Shown here: one piece after another, positions 25,449-35,799 of the stretch | How the letters are laid out: each line of letters starts with the position of its first letter | How positions within the stretch are numbered: position 1 is the first letter of the stretch | Source of the DNA: Kolteria novifilia | Lineage (GTDB): Bacteria; Planctomycetota; Planctomycetia; Kolteriales; Kolteriaceae | Assembly (NCBI GenBank): GCA_007748055.1 | Contig: CP036279.1 | Coordinates: forward strand, 3,286,001 to 3,350,000 | DNA length: 64,000 nt | Reading direction: 5' to 3' | Translations under genes and position numbers: made by a program | Notes under the pieces: generated by a model | The model's database searches: none | What the model was told of the DNA's origin: nothing | Seen by the model: the letters and a program-made list of their open reading frames with translations, nothing else

Positions 25449-25464
25449 CGGCACGCCCGGTGCT
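25449..25464 (+). promoter_or_regulatory. Candidate sigma-54 promoter for groES-groEL
   Basis: CGGCACGCCCGGTGCT matches the sigma-54 consensus TGGCACGNNNNTTGCW at all but two of its fixed positions and keeps the GG and GC dinucleotides separated by ten bases. It would start transcription about 40 bases before the groES ATG, leaving a normal leader. No CIRCE inverted repeat for HrcA is visible in the 358-base gap. Confidence 0.4.
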
Positions 25465-25514
25465 AAGGAAGGGGCAAAAACTTACATTGGGGTCTCGGTG
25501 GAGAACGGACGCAA

Positions 25515-25802
25515 ATGAACATCAAACCACTTGGGGATCGCGTGCTTGTCGAGCGTGAAGCCGCGGAAGAGAAGACAGCCGGTGGCATCCTGTTGCCGGA
25601 GAACGCCAAGGAGAAGCCGCAGCAGGGCAAGGTCCTCGCGGTCGGCGACGGGAAGGTCCTCGCGGACGGCTCGCGCAAGGAGCTGCAGGTGAAAGTCGGC
25701 GATACCGTCTTCTTCACCACCTGGGCCGGCGACGAGTACAAGAGCAACGGCCAATCCGTCCTGCTCATGCGCGAGGAAGACATCCTGGCGATCGTCGAGT
25801 AA
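25515..25802 (+). CDS. groES: Co-chaperonin GroES
   Basis: The 95-residue protein has the full GroES sequence pattern: IKPLGDRVLVEREAAEEKTA at the N-terminus, the mobile loop with GGILLPENAKEKPQQGKVLA, and the C-terminal EDILAIVE. It forms the heptameric lid of GroEL. GGAGAA lies about nine bases before the ATG. It is followed by groEL after 51 bases, the usual operon. Confidence 0.95.
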   Translation: MNIKPLGDRVLVEREAAEEKTAGGILLPENAKEKPQQGKVLAVGDGKVLADGSRKELQVKVGDTVFFTTWAGDEYKSNGQSVLLMREEDILAIVE

Positions 25803-25853
25803 CTCGACCGACCAAACCACACCGCAAACTAGTCACTATTGAGGGAAGAACAC

Positions 25854-27473
<1,620 letters not shown>

Positions 27474-27592
27474 TCAAGCCACGTCCGTAAGGACGGGGCG
27501 CCCATGCCAGCCACATCCGTCAGGAATGTGGCGCCCATCGGATTCTCTTCGTCTTCTTCTGGAGAGATTCCGATCCCCAACAAGGTGTTCGC

Positions 27593-27630
27593 GAAAACGC
27601 CCGGCCAAATGGTCGGGCGTTTTCTTTTTC
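27593..27630 (+). terminator. Rho-independent terminator of groES-groEL
   Basis: GAAAACGCCCGGCC pairs with GGTCGGGCGTTTTC around an AAAT loop (14 base pairs, one G-T) and is followed by TTTTTC. Two shorter repeats containing GGCGCCCAT precede it (about 27499-27540). Confidence 0.9.
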
Positions 27631-27666
27631 GTCGTCGGTCCCAAAACTGAGAGGAACAAGATAGAA

Positions 27667-28470
27667 GTGTCTTCCTACAGGACTCACCCAGATCCCATCA
27701 CTTGCGTTTCGGACTGGATAAGACTCGTTGAGCGGATGGACGAATTCATTCCCTCCCAGCACTGGTATCGCGGACAATCTAAGGAGAGTTGGGCGCTTCA
27801 ATCCACTGTTGCGCGAAGAAACTTTCGCGAAGGAAGAAAGAAATGGCACCAGATTTCGAAGGGCCGCTCCTGGCGCCCGTTTGCCTACGAATCACACCTC
27901 TACGCAGACTTTCGCGAGAAGGCCGCAGCACATATCCCGTCAGGAGCCTCAAGTACTGAGATCTATTTTCAGATGCGGCATCACGGGCTCCCAACGCGGC
28001 TACTCGACTGGACGCTCTCACCATTGGTAGCCTTGTACTTCGCAGTGGCTGGAAGTCCGGACACAGACGGTGCAATCTATGCTTACACTCCTTCCGTCGG
28101 AGAAGAACTGGGCACCTTTCTAAACTACGATCATCCCGTCGTTGAAGGGATCATTGACTCACTCTTTGAAGCGAAGCTACCTGAGCATCAGTGCGTGTTG
28201 CCGATCAGCACCCCGGCCAAGATTGACCGACTAGTGCGTCAGCACGGGAGATTCACTCTACATACGCCGCTTGAGCACGAGTCAGATCCATCTTTCGATG
28301 AAGATCTTGTACTCGCATCATCTCATGTTGTGAAGTTCGTTGTGCCAAAGGAACACAAACACAACATCCGATTGATGTTGATGCTGTTGCAGATTGACGA
28401 AGCGACTATTTTTGGAGATCTAGACTCCATAGCAAGTGATATTCGTCGACGCCATCACCTAAATTTCTAA
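27667..28470 (+). CDS. FRG-domain protein
   Basis: A GTG start with GAGAGGAA about nine bases upstream gives 267 residues. The FRG domain (PF08867) is clear: QHWYRGQSK (about residues 31-39) supplies the FxRGQ motif and MRHHGLPTRLLDWTLSPLVA the QHHGLPTRLLDWT motif, followed by ALYFAVAG. FRG-domain proteins are frequent in bacterial defence islands and phages; their biochemical role is not settled. There is no signal or membrane segment. The gene is much poorer in GC than groEL and converges on a reverse transcriptase fragment 57 bases away. Confidence 0.75.
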   Translation: MSSYRTHPDPITCVSDWIRLVERMDEFIPSQHWYRGQSKESWALQSTVARRNFREGRKKWHQISKGRSWRPFAYESHLYADFREKAAAHIPSGASSTEIYFQMRHHGLPTRLLDWTLSPLVALYFAVAGSPDTDGAIYAYTPSVGEELGTFLNYDHPVVEGIIDSLFEAKLPEHQCVLPISTPAKIDRLVRQHGRFTLHTPLEHESDPSFDEDLVLASSHVVKFVVPKEHKHNIRLMLMLLQIDEATIFGDLDSIASDIRRRHHLNF

Positions 28471-28526
28471 CCCTGATAAGGCAAGGAAAGATTGAGAGAC
28501 TTCAGCATTCCCTCCCCATACCGAGA

Positions 28527-29040
28527 CTATGGCGACGAGTTCTGAAAGGATTTCTCCCACTCAGGAGGAGGACTAGGAGTCATAGTGATCGTTGGCCGAA
28601 TCGCAAACAATCCTTTGGCGACAGCATTCTTATGCGCTTCATCCCACTTGATCGCCTTAAATCTCCTGATCAGACCGCGTTTTCGTTTCGGTCGTACCCA
28701 GGCAATAAAGTGAAGTTGCCCACTGAGCTGACACTGAGTTCGATATCCGTGGAGGGGATCCTTGCCAACCGCGAGGAGTTCAGCATCGCGCAAGTACAAC
28801 TCGAACTCTTCGAGGTACTCACGACGAACATCTAGTTCACCATTTTCTATACAGAGCGAAGTTATCTCGAATCCGTCGTCGAGTCGGCCAAACGATGTCT
28901 TATGCTTGCCCAATCGAAATCCGAGCTGCCCCATGATCCGAAAGATGAGCTGTGGATAGGACGTCTCTTCGAGATCGAACGCACTGGTGATCGTGATGTC
29001 GTCAACAAATCGCGTGTAAACCATTCCATGCTCATCACAC
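28527..29040 (-). pseudogene. Retron-like reverse transcriptase, 3' part, cut by IS66 copy C
   Basis: The minus-strand frame is open into the IS66 end at 29041 and reads CDEHGMVYTRFVDDITITSA, containing the FVDD variant of the catalytic YxDD motif. It continues with GFRLGKHKTSFGRLDDGFEI and LSGQLHFIAWVRPKRKRGLI, the palm and thumb pattern of retron-type and related defence reverse transcriptases. About 170 codons are left, and the fingers and first catalytic Asp region are missing. The remainder is not on the other side of the IS66, so the gene is dead here. No msr/msd RNA can be assigned because the upstream part is gone. Confidence 0.7.
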
Positions 29041-29106
29041 GTGAGCGTTGCAACGGTGGCGTGTGGGGGAAGCAGGAGCCGATGACGATGGGGGACCGGT
29101 CACCGA

Positions 29107-30813
29107 TCAACGGGGAGTGGCGGCAGGGGCGCGGCGTTGGGCTCGGCGGGCGCGTTTGCGGTCGGCTCGTTGGCGAGCTTCGTCGGCGCGCTCTTGGAGA
29201 CGATGCTGGGGGTGCTCGTCGATCCAACGGTCGGGTAGCAACGAAGGGAGATCCGAAGCCGGAGTGGTCGGCAGGCGAGTGTAGACATCGCGGAGGTAGG
29301 CGAAGGGATCGACGTGATGGCGGTTGCAACTCTTGGTCAGCGTGAAGAAGGTGGCGGCGGTCTCGCCTCCTTGGCTGTTGCCGAAGAAGAGCCACGCCTT
29401 GCGGCCGAGGACGGCGTACTTCAGCGCCGCTTCGGTGCGGTTGTTGTCGATGGGAATCGCCCCATGGTCGAGATAGCACGCGAAGGACTGCCACCGGTTG
29501 GTCATGTAAGCGATGGCGGCGCGCAGCTTCGATTTCGGAAGCTCCCGCTCGTGCTGCTCGAGCAGCCACTGATGGAACTCGGTCACGATCGGCTTGGCGC
29601 CGCGTTGTGACACACTACTGTCACGGGCGCGATCTTCGATGTCGTAGAGCCGCTGGAAGTAGCCGAGGGCGGTGTGCGTCCGCACGCTCGGCGCGCTGAA
29701 GTGGATTTCCTCGAACTTACGGCGTGCATGAGCCCAGCAACCGACGGGGACGATCCGGTCGTCCGCCGCGGCGATTCGCTCGTAGCAGGTGTAGGCGTCC
29801 GACTGCAAGTAACCCTGGAAGCCGGCGAGGAACTCGTCGGGACCATCGCGGCTGCGGTCGGGCGTGAAGTGGAAGCAGTCGTAGGGATGGGCATTGTCGC
29901 CGACGGTGCTCCAGAGATAGGTCTTGGTGCAGCCAGGCGGCTCGCCCGCCAACATCTTGACCGGCGTTTCATCGCAGCCCAGCACCTCGGACTGCAACGC
30001 CAGCCGACGCATCAGTTCGACCAACGGCGCGACCGCCAAGGCCAGGGCGAAGAGCCAACGCTGTTGGGTGCCGCGGCCGATGCGGCAGCCGTGGCGAGCG
30101 AGGATGTCCTCTTGTCGGTAGTAGGGCAGATGGTCGGCGAAGCGACTGGCGGTCAGATGAGCCCAGAAGCCGGGGCCGGCGTAAGCGTCGATCAACTGCG
30201 GCGGCTTCGTTGCCGAGACGATCGTCGTCTCGCCCGATGCTTCGTCGCGAACGATCACCTCTTGGTAATGTTCGATCACATGGATCGAAGCGGGCGTGAA
30301 CTCCAGTTGCTCGCTGGTCTTCTTGAAGAACCGCCGGGCGGCCGGATCGCTCCTCAGCTCCTCGGGAGCCTCGTGCTCGTCGAGTTCGTGGCGGACCGTC
30401 TTGCGCGGCAGCAACTCGGGGAAGAGACGCCGGCCGCGTCCCTTGCTGGTGCGGCGTTCCGGTGACGGTTCGTCGTCATCGCTCTCGTCGTCGCCGGAGC
30501 CTGAATCGTCGTCCGCCCCGACGATTGTCGAGTCGAACAAAAGCCCCTGCTGGGAATCGTCGACGAAGCGTTCCCGCCGCCGGCCGTACAAGGTCCGCTT
30601 GAGCAAGTCGACGTCGCTCTGCAAGCGATCGATCGTCTCCTGCTGCTGAGCGATGATTGCTTGTTGTTGGGCGATGGTCTCTTGCTGCTGGGCGATGGTC
30701 TCTTGTTGCTGGGCGATGACGGCGGCTTGCCGTCGGCGCTCCCGATCGAGTTCGAGGATCAACTCGTGGCAGGCGTCGATATCGTGGGGGAGGTTCACGT
30801 CGAAGGCGTCCAT
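29107..30813 (-). CDS. tnpC: IS66 TnpC transposase (copy C)
   Basis: The 568-residue transposase matches copy A in the coiled coil (same repeat number), acidic patch, DETPVKM, AHARRKFEE and IDNNRTEAALK motifs. Only two residue differences from A were noticed, both near the C-terminus. It appears intact. Confidence 0.92.
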   Translation of the reverse strand: MDAFDVNLPHDIDACHELILELDRERRRQAAVIAQQQETIAQQQETIAQQQAIIAQQQETIDRLQSDVDLLKRTLYGRRRERFVDDSQQGLLFDSTIVGADDDSGSGDDESDDDEPSPERRTSKGRGRRLFPELLPRKTVRHELDEHEAPEELRSDPAARRFFKKTSEQLEFTPASIHVIEHYQEVIVRDEASGETTIVSATKPPQLIDAYAGPGFWAHLTASRFADHLPYYRQEDILARHGCRIGRGTQQRWLFALALAVAPLVELMRRLALQSEVLGCDETPVKMLAGEPPGCTKTYLWSTVGDNAHPYDCFHFTPDRSRDGPDEFLAGFQGYLQSDAYTCYERIAAADDRIVPVGCWAHARRKFEEIHFSAPSVRTHTALGYFQRLYDIEDRARDSSVSQRGAKPIVTEFHQWLLEQHERELPKSKLRAAIAYMTNRWQSFACYLDHGAIPIDNNRTEAALKYAVLGRKAWLFFGNSQGGETAATFFTLTKSCNRHHVDPFAYLRDVYTRLPTTPASDLPSLLPDRWIDEHPQHRLQERADEARQRADRKRARRAQRRAPAATPR

Positions 30814-31171
30814 CAAACCGATCTCAGTTGTCGCGGGGACACCCTAGCACCTCGACGCCGAAGGCGCCAGAGCAGTTTCAGCAATTTCGACGGAATGACG
30901 AGAAAGCCTGCGAGTCCGCCTCGTCGCTGCCATCACCATGACATCGTTGTCGCTCGCGAAGAGAACGCCAGGGTCGATCGTCCAACGAGATTGGCAAGCG
31001 AAGAACCCTGGGTCCGAGGACAACCGAAGACAAGACTCGGTTTTGGTCGCGTGCCGTCCCATGGCTTCCAGGCTCTCGCCGCCGCGACGGGGAACTGGCG
31101 TCTCGAAGGAGCAGCGGCGCGTCCTGGCTCCGCGGAGCGGCACGCATCATTCGGGAAAGAGCGAGGGGAAG

Positions 31172-31564
31172 TCACGAACGACGGGACGACGTCGCGTCAC
31201 GGTGCTGATCGGAGACTTGAAAGCGTTTGCGATGCCGGACCGAGGAGAGGTCGATGCCCTCGAGAATGAGTGACAATTGTCCGGCAGTGATCTCGAGGCC
31301 GGCCTCGTCGTCGGCCGCCTGGGCGTCGGGAAGCTGATAGCTTCCTTCCTCCAACTGCTGATACCAAATGCAATAGCCGACGCCGCCCCAATAGAGCACC
31401 TTGAGGCGATCCCGGCGGCGATTGATGAAGACGAACAAATGGCCCGAAAGCGGATCTTGCTCGAGCACCGACTCCGTCAAGGCGATGAGCCCGTGAAAGC
31501 TCTTACGCATATCGACCGGTTCCCGGGCCAGAAAGATCCGCACCTGATGAGGGACCGACCACAT
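31172..31564 (-). CDS. tnpB: IS66 TnpB (copy C)
   Basis: The 130-residue TnpB is the same as the copy A product by eye (EPVDMRKSFHGL, LKVLYWGGVGYCIWYQQLEE). It starts two bases after tnpA. Confidence 0.9.
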   Translation of the reverse strand: MWSVPHQVRIFLAREPVDMRKSFHGLIALTESVLEQDPLSGHLFVFINRRRDRLKVLYWGGVGYCIWYQQLEEGSYQLPDAQAADDEAGLEITAGQLSLILEGIDLSSVRHRKRFQVSDQHRDATSSRRS

Positions 31565-31566
31565 GC

Positions 31567-31920
31567 TCACTCCTCCTCGACGCTCTCGAGGGCGGCAAGC
31601 ACTTGACGCAAGGCGTCGCAGTCGACTTGGGCCGGCGCCCGCACGATGTAGCCTCGGGGGTGAACGATCTCGATCACGCTCATCGACGGCGGGGCCACCC
31701 GCAACGTCACGAACGGCGACGGACACGTTCCACCGCCATCGACCGCAGTCGACCGTTTCTCTTGTCGATCGCGTCGCTGTAGCTCACGCCGCCAGCCGTA
31801 GAACGACGCCTCCGAAATCCCTTCTTCCCGGCAGAACCTCCGAACGCCCCGCCCGCTCTCCTCTTGCCGACGAACGACCTTCCGCCAATACGCTTCCTTC
31901 TCCGCACAACGAACTCGCAT
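31567..31920 (-). CDS. tnpA: IS66 TnpA (copy C)
   Basis: The 117-residue helix-turn-helix protein is the same as in copies A and B, starting 78 bases from the right end of the element. Confidence 0.88.
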   Translation of the reverse strand: MRVRCAEKEAYWRKVVRRQEESGRGVRRFCREEGISEASFYGWRRELQRRDRQEKRSTAVDGGGTCPSPFVTLRVAPPSMSVIEIVHPRGYIVRAPAQVDCDALRQVLAALESVEEE

Positions 31921-31998
31921 CTTCCGCCTCGCGACAAACCAGGGCCAACCAACCCAAGCCTACCGCAATCCACAAGACGCCACCGTTGCAACGCTCAC

Positions 31999-32197
31999 TC
32001 TCGAGCAGCAAGTCTTTCTTCATGCGCGCCCATTTCGCGATGCCGGTCGGGCCGCTCGCCCCCGCGAGAACGCCCATCACCGCAATCACCACCACGCTGA
32101 TAAGCGGATGACGCTGATTGATCGTCGAGCGTGGATCTTCCAAGTCTTCAAAGTGGGTGATGACATCCTCAAGCGTTACCCGAACGTCCTTGCTCAT
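31999..32197 (-). pseudogene. ISAs1-family transposase, N-terminal fragment
   Basis: The minus-strand frame starts MSKDVRVTLEDVITHFEDLE with AAGGAGAGG upstream, then reads DPRSTINQRHPLISVVVIAV and GPTGIAKWARMKKDLLLE, where IS66 copy C interrupts it. This is the conserved N-terminus of ISAs1 transposases (DxR...HPL...). It is a different subtype from the complete ISAs1 at 32618-33867. The remainder is not found beyond the IS66. Confidence 0.8.
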
Positions 32198-32251
32198 CAG
32201 AACCTCTCCTTGCATGCTCACCATCCCTCGGGACCATGCAAGACGTTCTAC

Positions 32252-32617
32252 TCATCGCTCACCACTGGCGCAACCCTTCCTCGATTGCCCAATCCCCCGA
32301 AACTGCGCGCTGGCCCTGCCGTACTCGGTATGGATGCAAATGACAGCATCCCCGTCCCTTGCTTCCCGACGAAATAGGGACTTGTCCGAAGTCGAGATCC
32401 ACGACACTTCACTCCGTTCGTTGGTTAACACTTCCTGAGCAGCCTCCATTCCTTCTTCTACGATGGAGTTCTCTTCGTCATCGCCAGTAGCCTCATAGCC
32501 GAACAGCCACGACCTGGGGTGGGCGTCGACAATCTTAGGGCTGTGTCCCAGGGTCAACATGTGTCGCGACTTGACAGGAAGTCTGCAAATCCTGGTGATA
32601 GAGGTGTCGTCAATAAG
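32252..32617 (-). pseudogene. Unknown gene, C-terminal part, separated by ISAs1
   Basis: The minus-strand frame enters from the ISAs1 end and reads LIDDTSITRICRLPVKSRHM, then LTLGHSPKIVDAHPRSWLFG and ends GCASGER. It may be the C-terminus of the gene whose upstream part is at 33868-34922: frame positions on the two sides are compatible if 8 bases were duplicated, but the flanking bases do not show such a duplication. I do not recognise the family. Confidence 0.4.
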
Positions 32618-33867
32618 GGCAATCGCATCTAGTGGAGGAGTATTTCAAGGGGGTTGAAGTAAACAAGGGGCATTGACTCGATTGCTTCGTGGAGCCAGAA
32701 CTCGCGGAGGGATTGTCGATGTGTCAGGATCTTGTTGCAGTGTTTACACCTTTTGAAAATCTTACCGACCCACGGGTGGAGCGGACCCGTGCCCATGAGT
32801 TGTTCGACATGGTGGTGGTCGCTCTGTGTGGCACGATCGCCGGTAGCGATAGCTGGGCCGATGTGGAGCGATTTGGCAAGGAACGGCTGGATTGGTTGCG
32901 AACCTTCTTACGGCTTGAAAATGGCATCGCCTCGCATGACACGTTCGGCCGTGTCTTTGCGCGACTGGACCCGGCGGAGTTGACCAACTGCGTGCAACAA
33001 TGGCTTGCCGACGTCAGTCGCGACCTGGGCCGCCATGTCGCCATTGACGGCAAAACGCTACGTGGTTCGTTCGACAAGGCGGCAGGACGCAACCCGCTGC
33101 ATCTTATGTCCGCCTGGGCAAGCGAGGCGCGATTGACGCTTGGGCAGGTGGCTGTCGATTCGAAGTCGAACGAGATCACCGCGATTCCTCTGCTGCTGGA
33201 GTTGCTGGATCTCGACGGCGCGACGGTCACGATTGATGCCATGGGCTGCCAGAAAGAGATTGCCGCCAAGATCGCCGAGCGTGGAGGAGACTATGTCCTG
33301 GCCCTCAAGGGGAATCACGAGAAGCTGCACGAGGCCGTTCAGGGCGAATTCCTCCAAGCCGCGGAAGGGGACTTCCAGACACCCGGCGTACGCCGACACG
33401 TGACCGTCGAGACATCCCATGGCCGCGACGAACGCCGCGAATACACCATCATGCCCGCTCCCAAAACGCTACCGGGATTCGAGGACTGGGTGGGATTGCT
33501 GAGCATCGGCATGGTACTCCGACTGATCAACACTCATGATGGCGTCGAAAGAGCCGAGATAAGCTACTTCCTGACCAGCCTACCCCCGAAGGTGAAAGCC
33601 TTTGCCAGAGCGGTGCGGCGTCATTGGTCCATCGAAAACCAACTGCACTGGGTTTTGGATGTAACTTTTACAGAAGATGCGAGCCGAATTCGCAAGCAGC
33701 GTGGCCCCCAAACCGCCGCCATGCTCCGACGCTTGGCAGTGTCCATCATCTCGTCGGACACTTCGGTGAAGGACAGCATTCGCGGAAAACGCTACTCCGC
33801 ATCGCTCTCTACCGAGGTCCTGGAAAGGATTCTGCTCAGCTTCGTAGCAAAATAAGATGCGATTGCC
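32618..33867 (+). mobile_element. Complete ISAs1-family element
   Basis: The 1250-bp element is bounded by inverted GGCAATCGCATCT ends (32618-32630 and 33855-33867), a size and layout normal for ISAs1. It carries one transposase gene, the stop of which touches the right terminal repeat. No target duplication of 8-10 bases is apparent. Confidence 0.8.
32719..33855 (+). CDS. ISAs1-family transposase
   Basis: The 378-residue DDE transposase begins MCQDLVAVFTPFENLTDPRV and contains the family blocks HELFDMVVVALCGTIAGSDS, HVAIDGKTLRGSFDKAAGRN (first Asp), TVTIDAMGCQKEIAAKIAER (second Asp), DYVLALKGNH and HWSIENQLHWVLDVTFTED (Glu region). The ATG at 32719 is preferred to a GTG at 32689. The gene looks intact. 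Confidence 0.9.
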   Translation: MCQDLVAVFTPFENLTDPRVERTRAHELFDMVVVALCGTIAGSDSWADVERFGKERLDWLRTFLRLENGIASHDTFGRVFARLDPAELTNCVQQWLADVSRDLGRHVAIDGKTLRGSFDKAAGRNPLHLMSAWASEARLTLGQVAVDSKSNEITAIPLLLELLDLDGATVTIDAMGCQKEIAAKIAERGGDYVLALKGNHEKLHEAVQGEFLQAAEGDFQTPGVRRHVTVETSHGRDERREYTIMPAPKTLPGFEDWVGLLSIGMVLRLINTHDGVERAEISYFLTSLPPKVKAFARAVRRHWSIENQLHWVLDVTFTEDASRIRKQRGPQTAAMLRRLAVSIISSDTSVKDSIRGKRYSASLSTEVLERILLSFVAK

Positions 33868-34922
33868 GTTCCCTTGTCGCTGGCTGACTCCGGTATCCAA
33901 CGAAACCCCAAACGCTTCGAGAAAAAATACCTCCAGCGGAGCCGCCAGTCCTCAGGCGCGTAGATCCTTATCACGCATTCGTCCAGCCAATCTCTCCCGA
34001 AGCCACGTCGCAAGCATGATCTCAGCTCGGGCAAGTCCTTCCACTCGTTCCTTGTCGAGTGATAGCCGACAACCGTGAGATCCAGGTCAGTGGAAAGGAC
34101 ATCAAGGTCATCGAGGAAATTCTTGATGGCGTCGAAGCGAGTCGGCGATCCCTTTGGGATGGAGTGCCGCACACCTGCTCGATGTAGCCAACCCTTAGAG
34201 GTTCGGCCAACGATCTGATAACCTCGCCCTGGTCGCGATCCGTTTCCGCCAAATACGACGTACCTCTGTTGTCGATCCAGTAGTGGACAGCGAACGAGGT
34301 CATCGCGGGCCCCGGCTTCGTTGACCAGAGCATCGGTGATCACATGCTCGCGTGACTCCCGACTTGAAGGCCTGGTCAACTCGTAGACGATCCCCTGTAG
34401 GAGCCGTTGTTGTGCTTTGGTCCAGGCGATATGCTTCGACCCACCAAACAGCAATGCTGGGCAGTAGGCTACCACGATAAGCTGGTCTTTTCTGGACTGC
34501 TGGTAAATCTCTGCGTTCTTCCTATCACGCCACAAGAATCGCCGGCTTGGCAGTTCGTCATCCATGTCGCACAGACCCTCTAGGTCTTCTTCATCGAAAT
34601 CGTCATCGCTCCCCAGCGTCAGAGATACCTCGTCCAGCGGAGCGCGGAAACCCTCAAGCACCCCCCATTTGTTGATACCTATATCATCGAAATGCTGGTG
34701 CAGAACACTTGTTCCTGACAGCGGACAGAGGTCGCGGCCCAATGTGCACCGCATTGGACGAGCAGTCGGTGGAGCCTTGCGAAACTGTCTATACAACCGC
34801 GCTCGCCAGTTCTTAGGCCAATTCCCTCCCCAAACGCATTGCCGGATCCATACGTCGGGTACGTGAGCGTCGCTTCGTTGAAGCCGCCAGACGAAGTAGT
34901 ACTTCGCCCCCGCAAGTGCGTT
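33868..34922 (-). pseudogene. Unknown gene, truncated by IS21 (5') and ISAs1 (3')
   Basis: The minus-strand frame is open from the IS21 end at 34922 (STNALAGAKYYFVWRLQRSD) to the ISAs1 end (WIPESASDKGT). An internal ATG at 34796 would give a shorter product, but the upstream codons read as protein. The 351 codons are rich in Trp and Arg and contain an acidic patch (GSDDDFDEEDLEGLCDMDDE) and a hydrophobic strand (DQLIVVAYCPALLFGGSKHI). I do not recognise a domain. Base composition is closer to the other low-GC accessory genes than to groEL. Confidence 0.45.
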
Positions 34923-35028
34923 TGTTGACGGCGGTTGAAAATGGTGGCGCTGGGCGGTCGAAAATGGTGGCGCCTGGTTGGGGAAAGGTCTCCGTATGCC
35001 GAGATCGTGTCGCGGGTGATTCCTTGGT

Positions 35029-35799
35029 TCAGCCGGTTCGCTGTCGGCGGCGTTTGGCGTCCTTTAGCCGATAGCTTTCGCCGGTGGTTTCGAGGATGTG
35101 GCAGCGATGGGTCAGCCGATCGAGAGCGGCTCCGGTGAGCCGTTCGCTGCCGAGGACCTCGGTCCAGTGCTCGAAGGGCAGATTGGTGGTCACAAGAAGA
35201 CTGTACCTCTCGTAGGCGGTGGCGATGACATCGAAGAGGAGTTCGGCCCCGGCCTTGCTTGCCGGCACGTAGCCCAACTCGTCCAGGATCAGTAGGTCCA
35301 GCTTGGCAAGTTGTTGCCGGTACCGCAAGAGTTGACGTTCGTCGCGGGCTTCGAGCAAGAGGGTGAGCAGTTCGGTCACGCGGACGAACCACACCTTGCG
35401 CCCCTGGGCGCAGGCGGCCATGCCCATCGCGGTGGCCAGATGCGTTTTGCCCGTCCCCGAAGGTCCGACCAACAAGATGTTCTCTCGGCGCTCGAGATAG
35501 TCCCCCTTGAGAAGTTCCAGGACCAACGGCTTGTTGAGGCTCGCGCGAGCGTCGAAGTCGAACTCCTCGAGCGTCTTGGTGGTGGGGAAGCGAGCGGCCT
35601 TGAGGCGCCTCGCGGCGGCCCGACGTTCGCGTTCGATCAGCTCCAGTTCGCAGAGCTGCAAGAGGAACGCCAAGTGGTCGGCGTTGTCGGCGGCGCAGCG
35701 CCGGGCGATCCGCTCGCACTCGTCGTGAACGGTCGGCAGCTTGAGCGCCTTGAGATGATGCTTGAGCAGCACGGTGCTCTTGGTCGTCGTCTTGTTCAC
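35029..35799 (-). CDS. istB: IS21 IstB helper ATPase
   Basis: The 256-residue DnaC-like AAA+ protein has the Walker A motif ILLVGPSGTGKTHLATAMGM and Walker B KLDLLILDELGYVPASKAG. IstB regulates IstA and remodels target DNA. Its ATG overlaps the istA stop by four bases (ATGA), the usual coupling. Confidence 0.93.
   Translation of the reverse strand: MNKTTTKSTVLLKHHLKALKLPTVHDECERIARRCAADNADHLAFLLQLCELELIERERRAAARRLKAARFPTTKTLEEFDFDARASLNKPLVLELLKGDYLERRENILLVGPSGTGKTHLATAMGMAACAQGRKVWFVRVTELLTLLLEARDERQLLRYRQQLAKLDLLILDELGYVPASKAGAELLFDVIATAYERYSLLVTTNLPFEHWTEVLGSERLTGAALDRLTHRCHILETTGESYRLKDAKRRRQRTG

Larger units (their letters stand above)
29041..31998 (-). mobile_element. Complete IS66-family element, copy C
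   Basis: The 2958-bp element runs between GTGAGCGTTGCAACGGTGGC and its complement. It is the same length as copy A and almost identical to it, but the last part of tnpC (TRLPTTPAS, RRAPAATPR) follows copy B rather than A, so recombination or conversion between copies is likely. The flanks CATCACAC and TCTCGAGC do not match, and lie in two unrelated genes (a reverse transcriptase and an ISAs1 transposase). Confidence 0.92.

Noticed and set aside
25300-25514. CIRCE operator upstream of groES
   Set aside because: Only a half-site-like GTGCTAA is present; there is no TTAGCACTC-N9-GAGTGCTAA inverted repeat.
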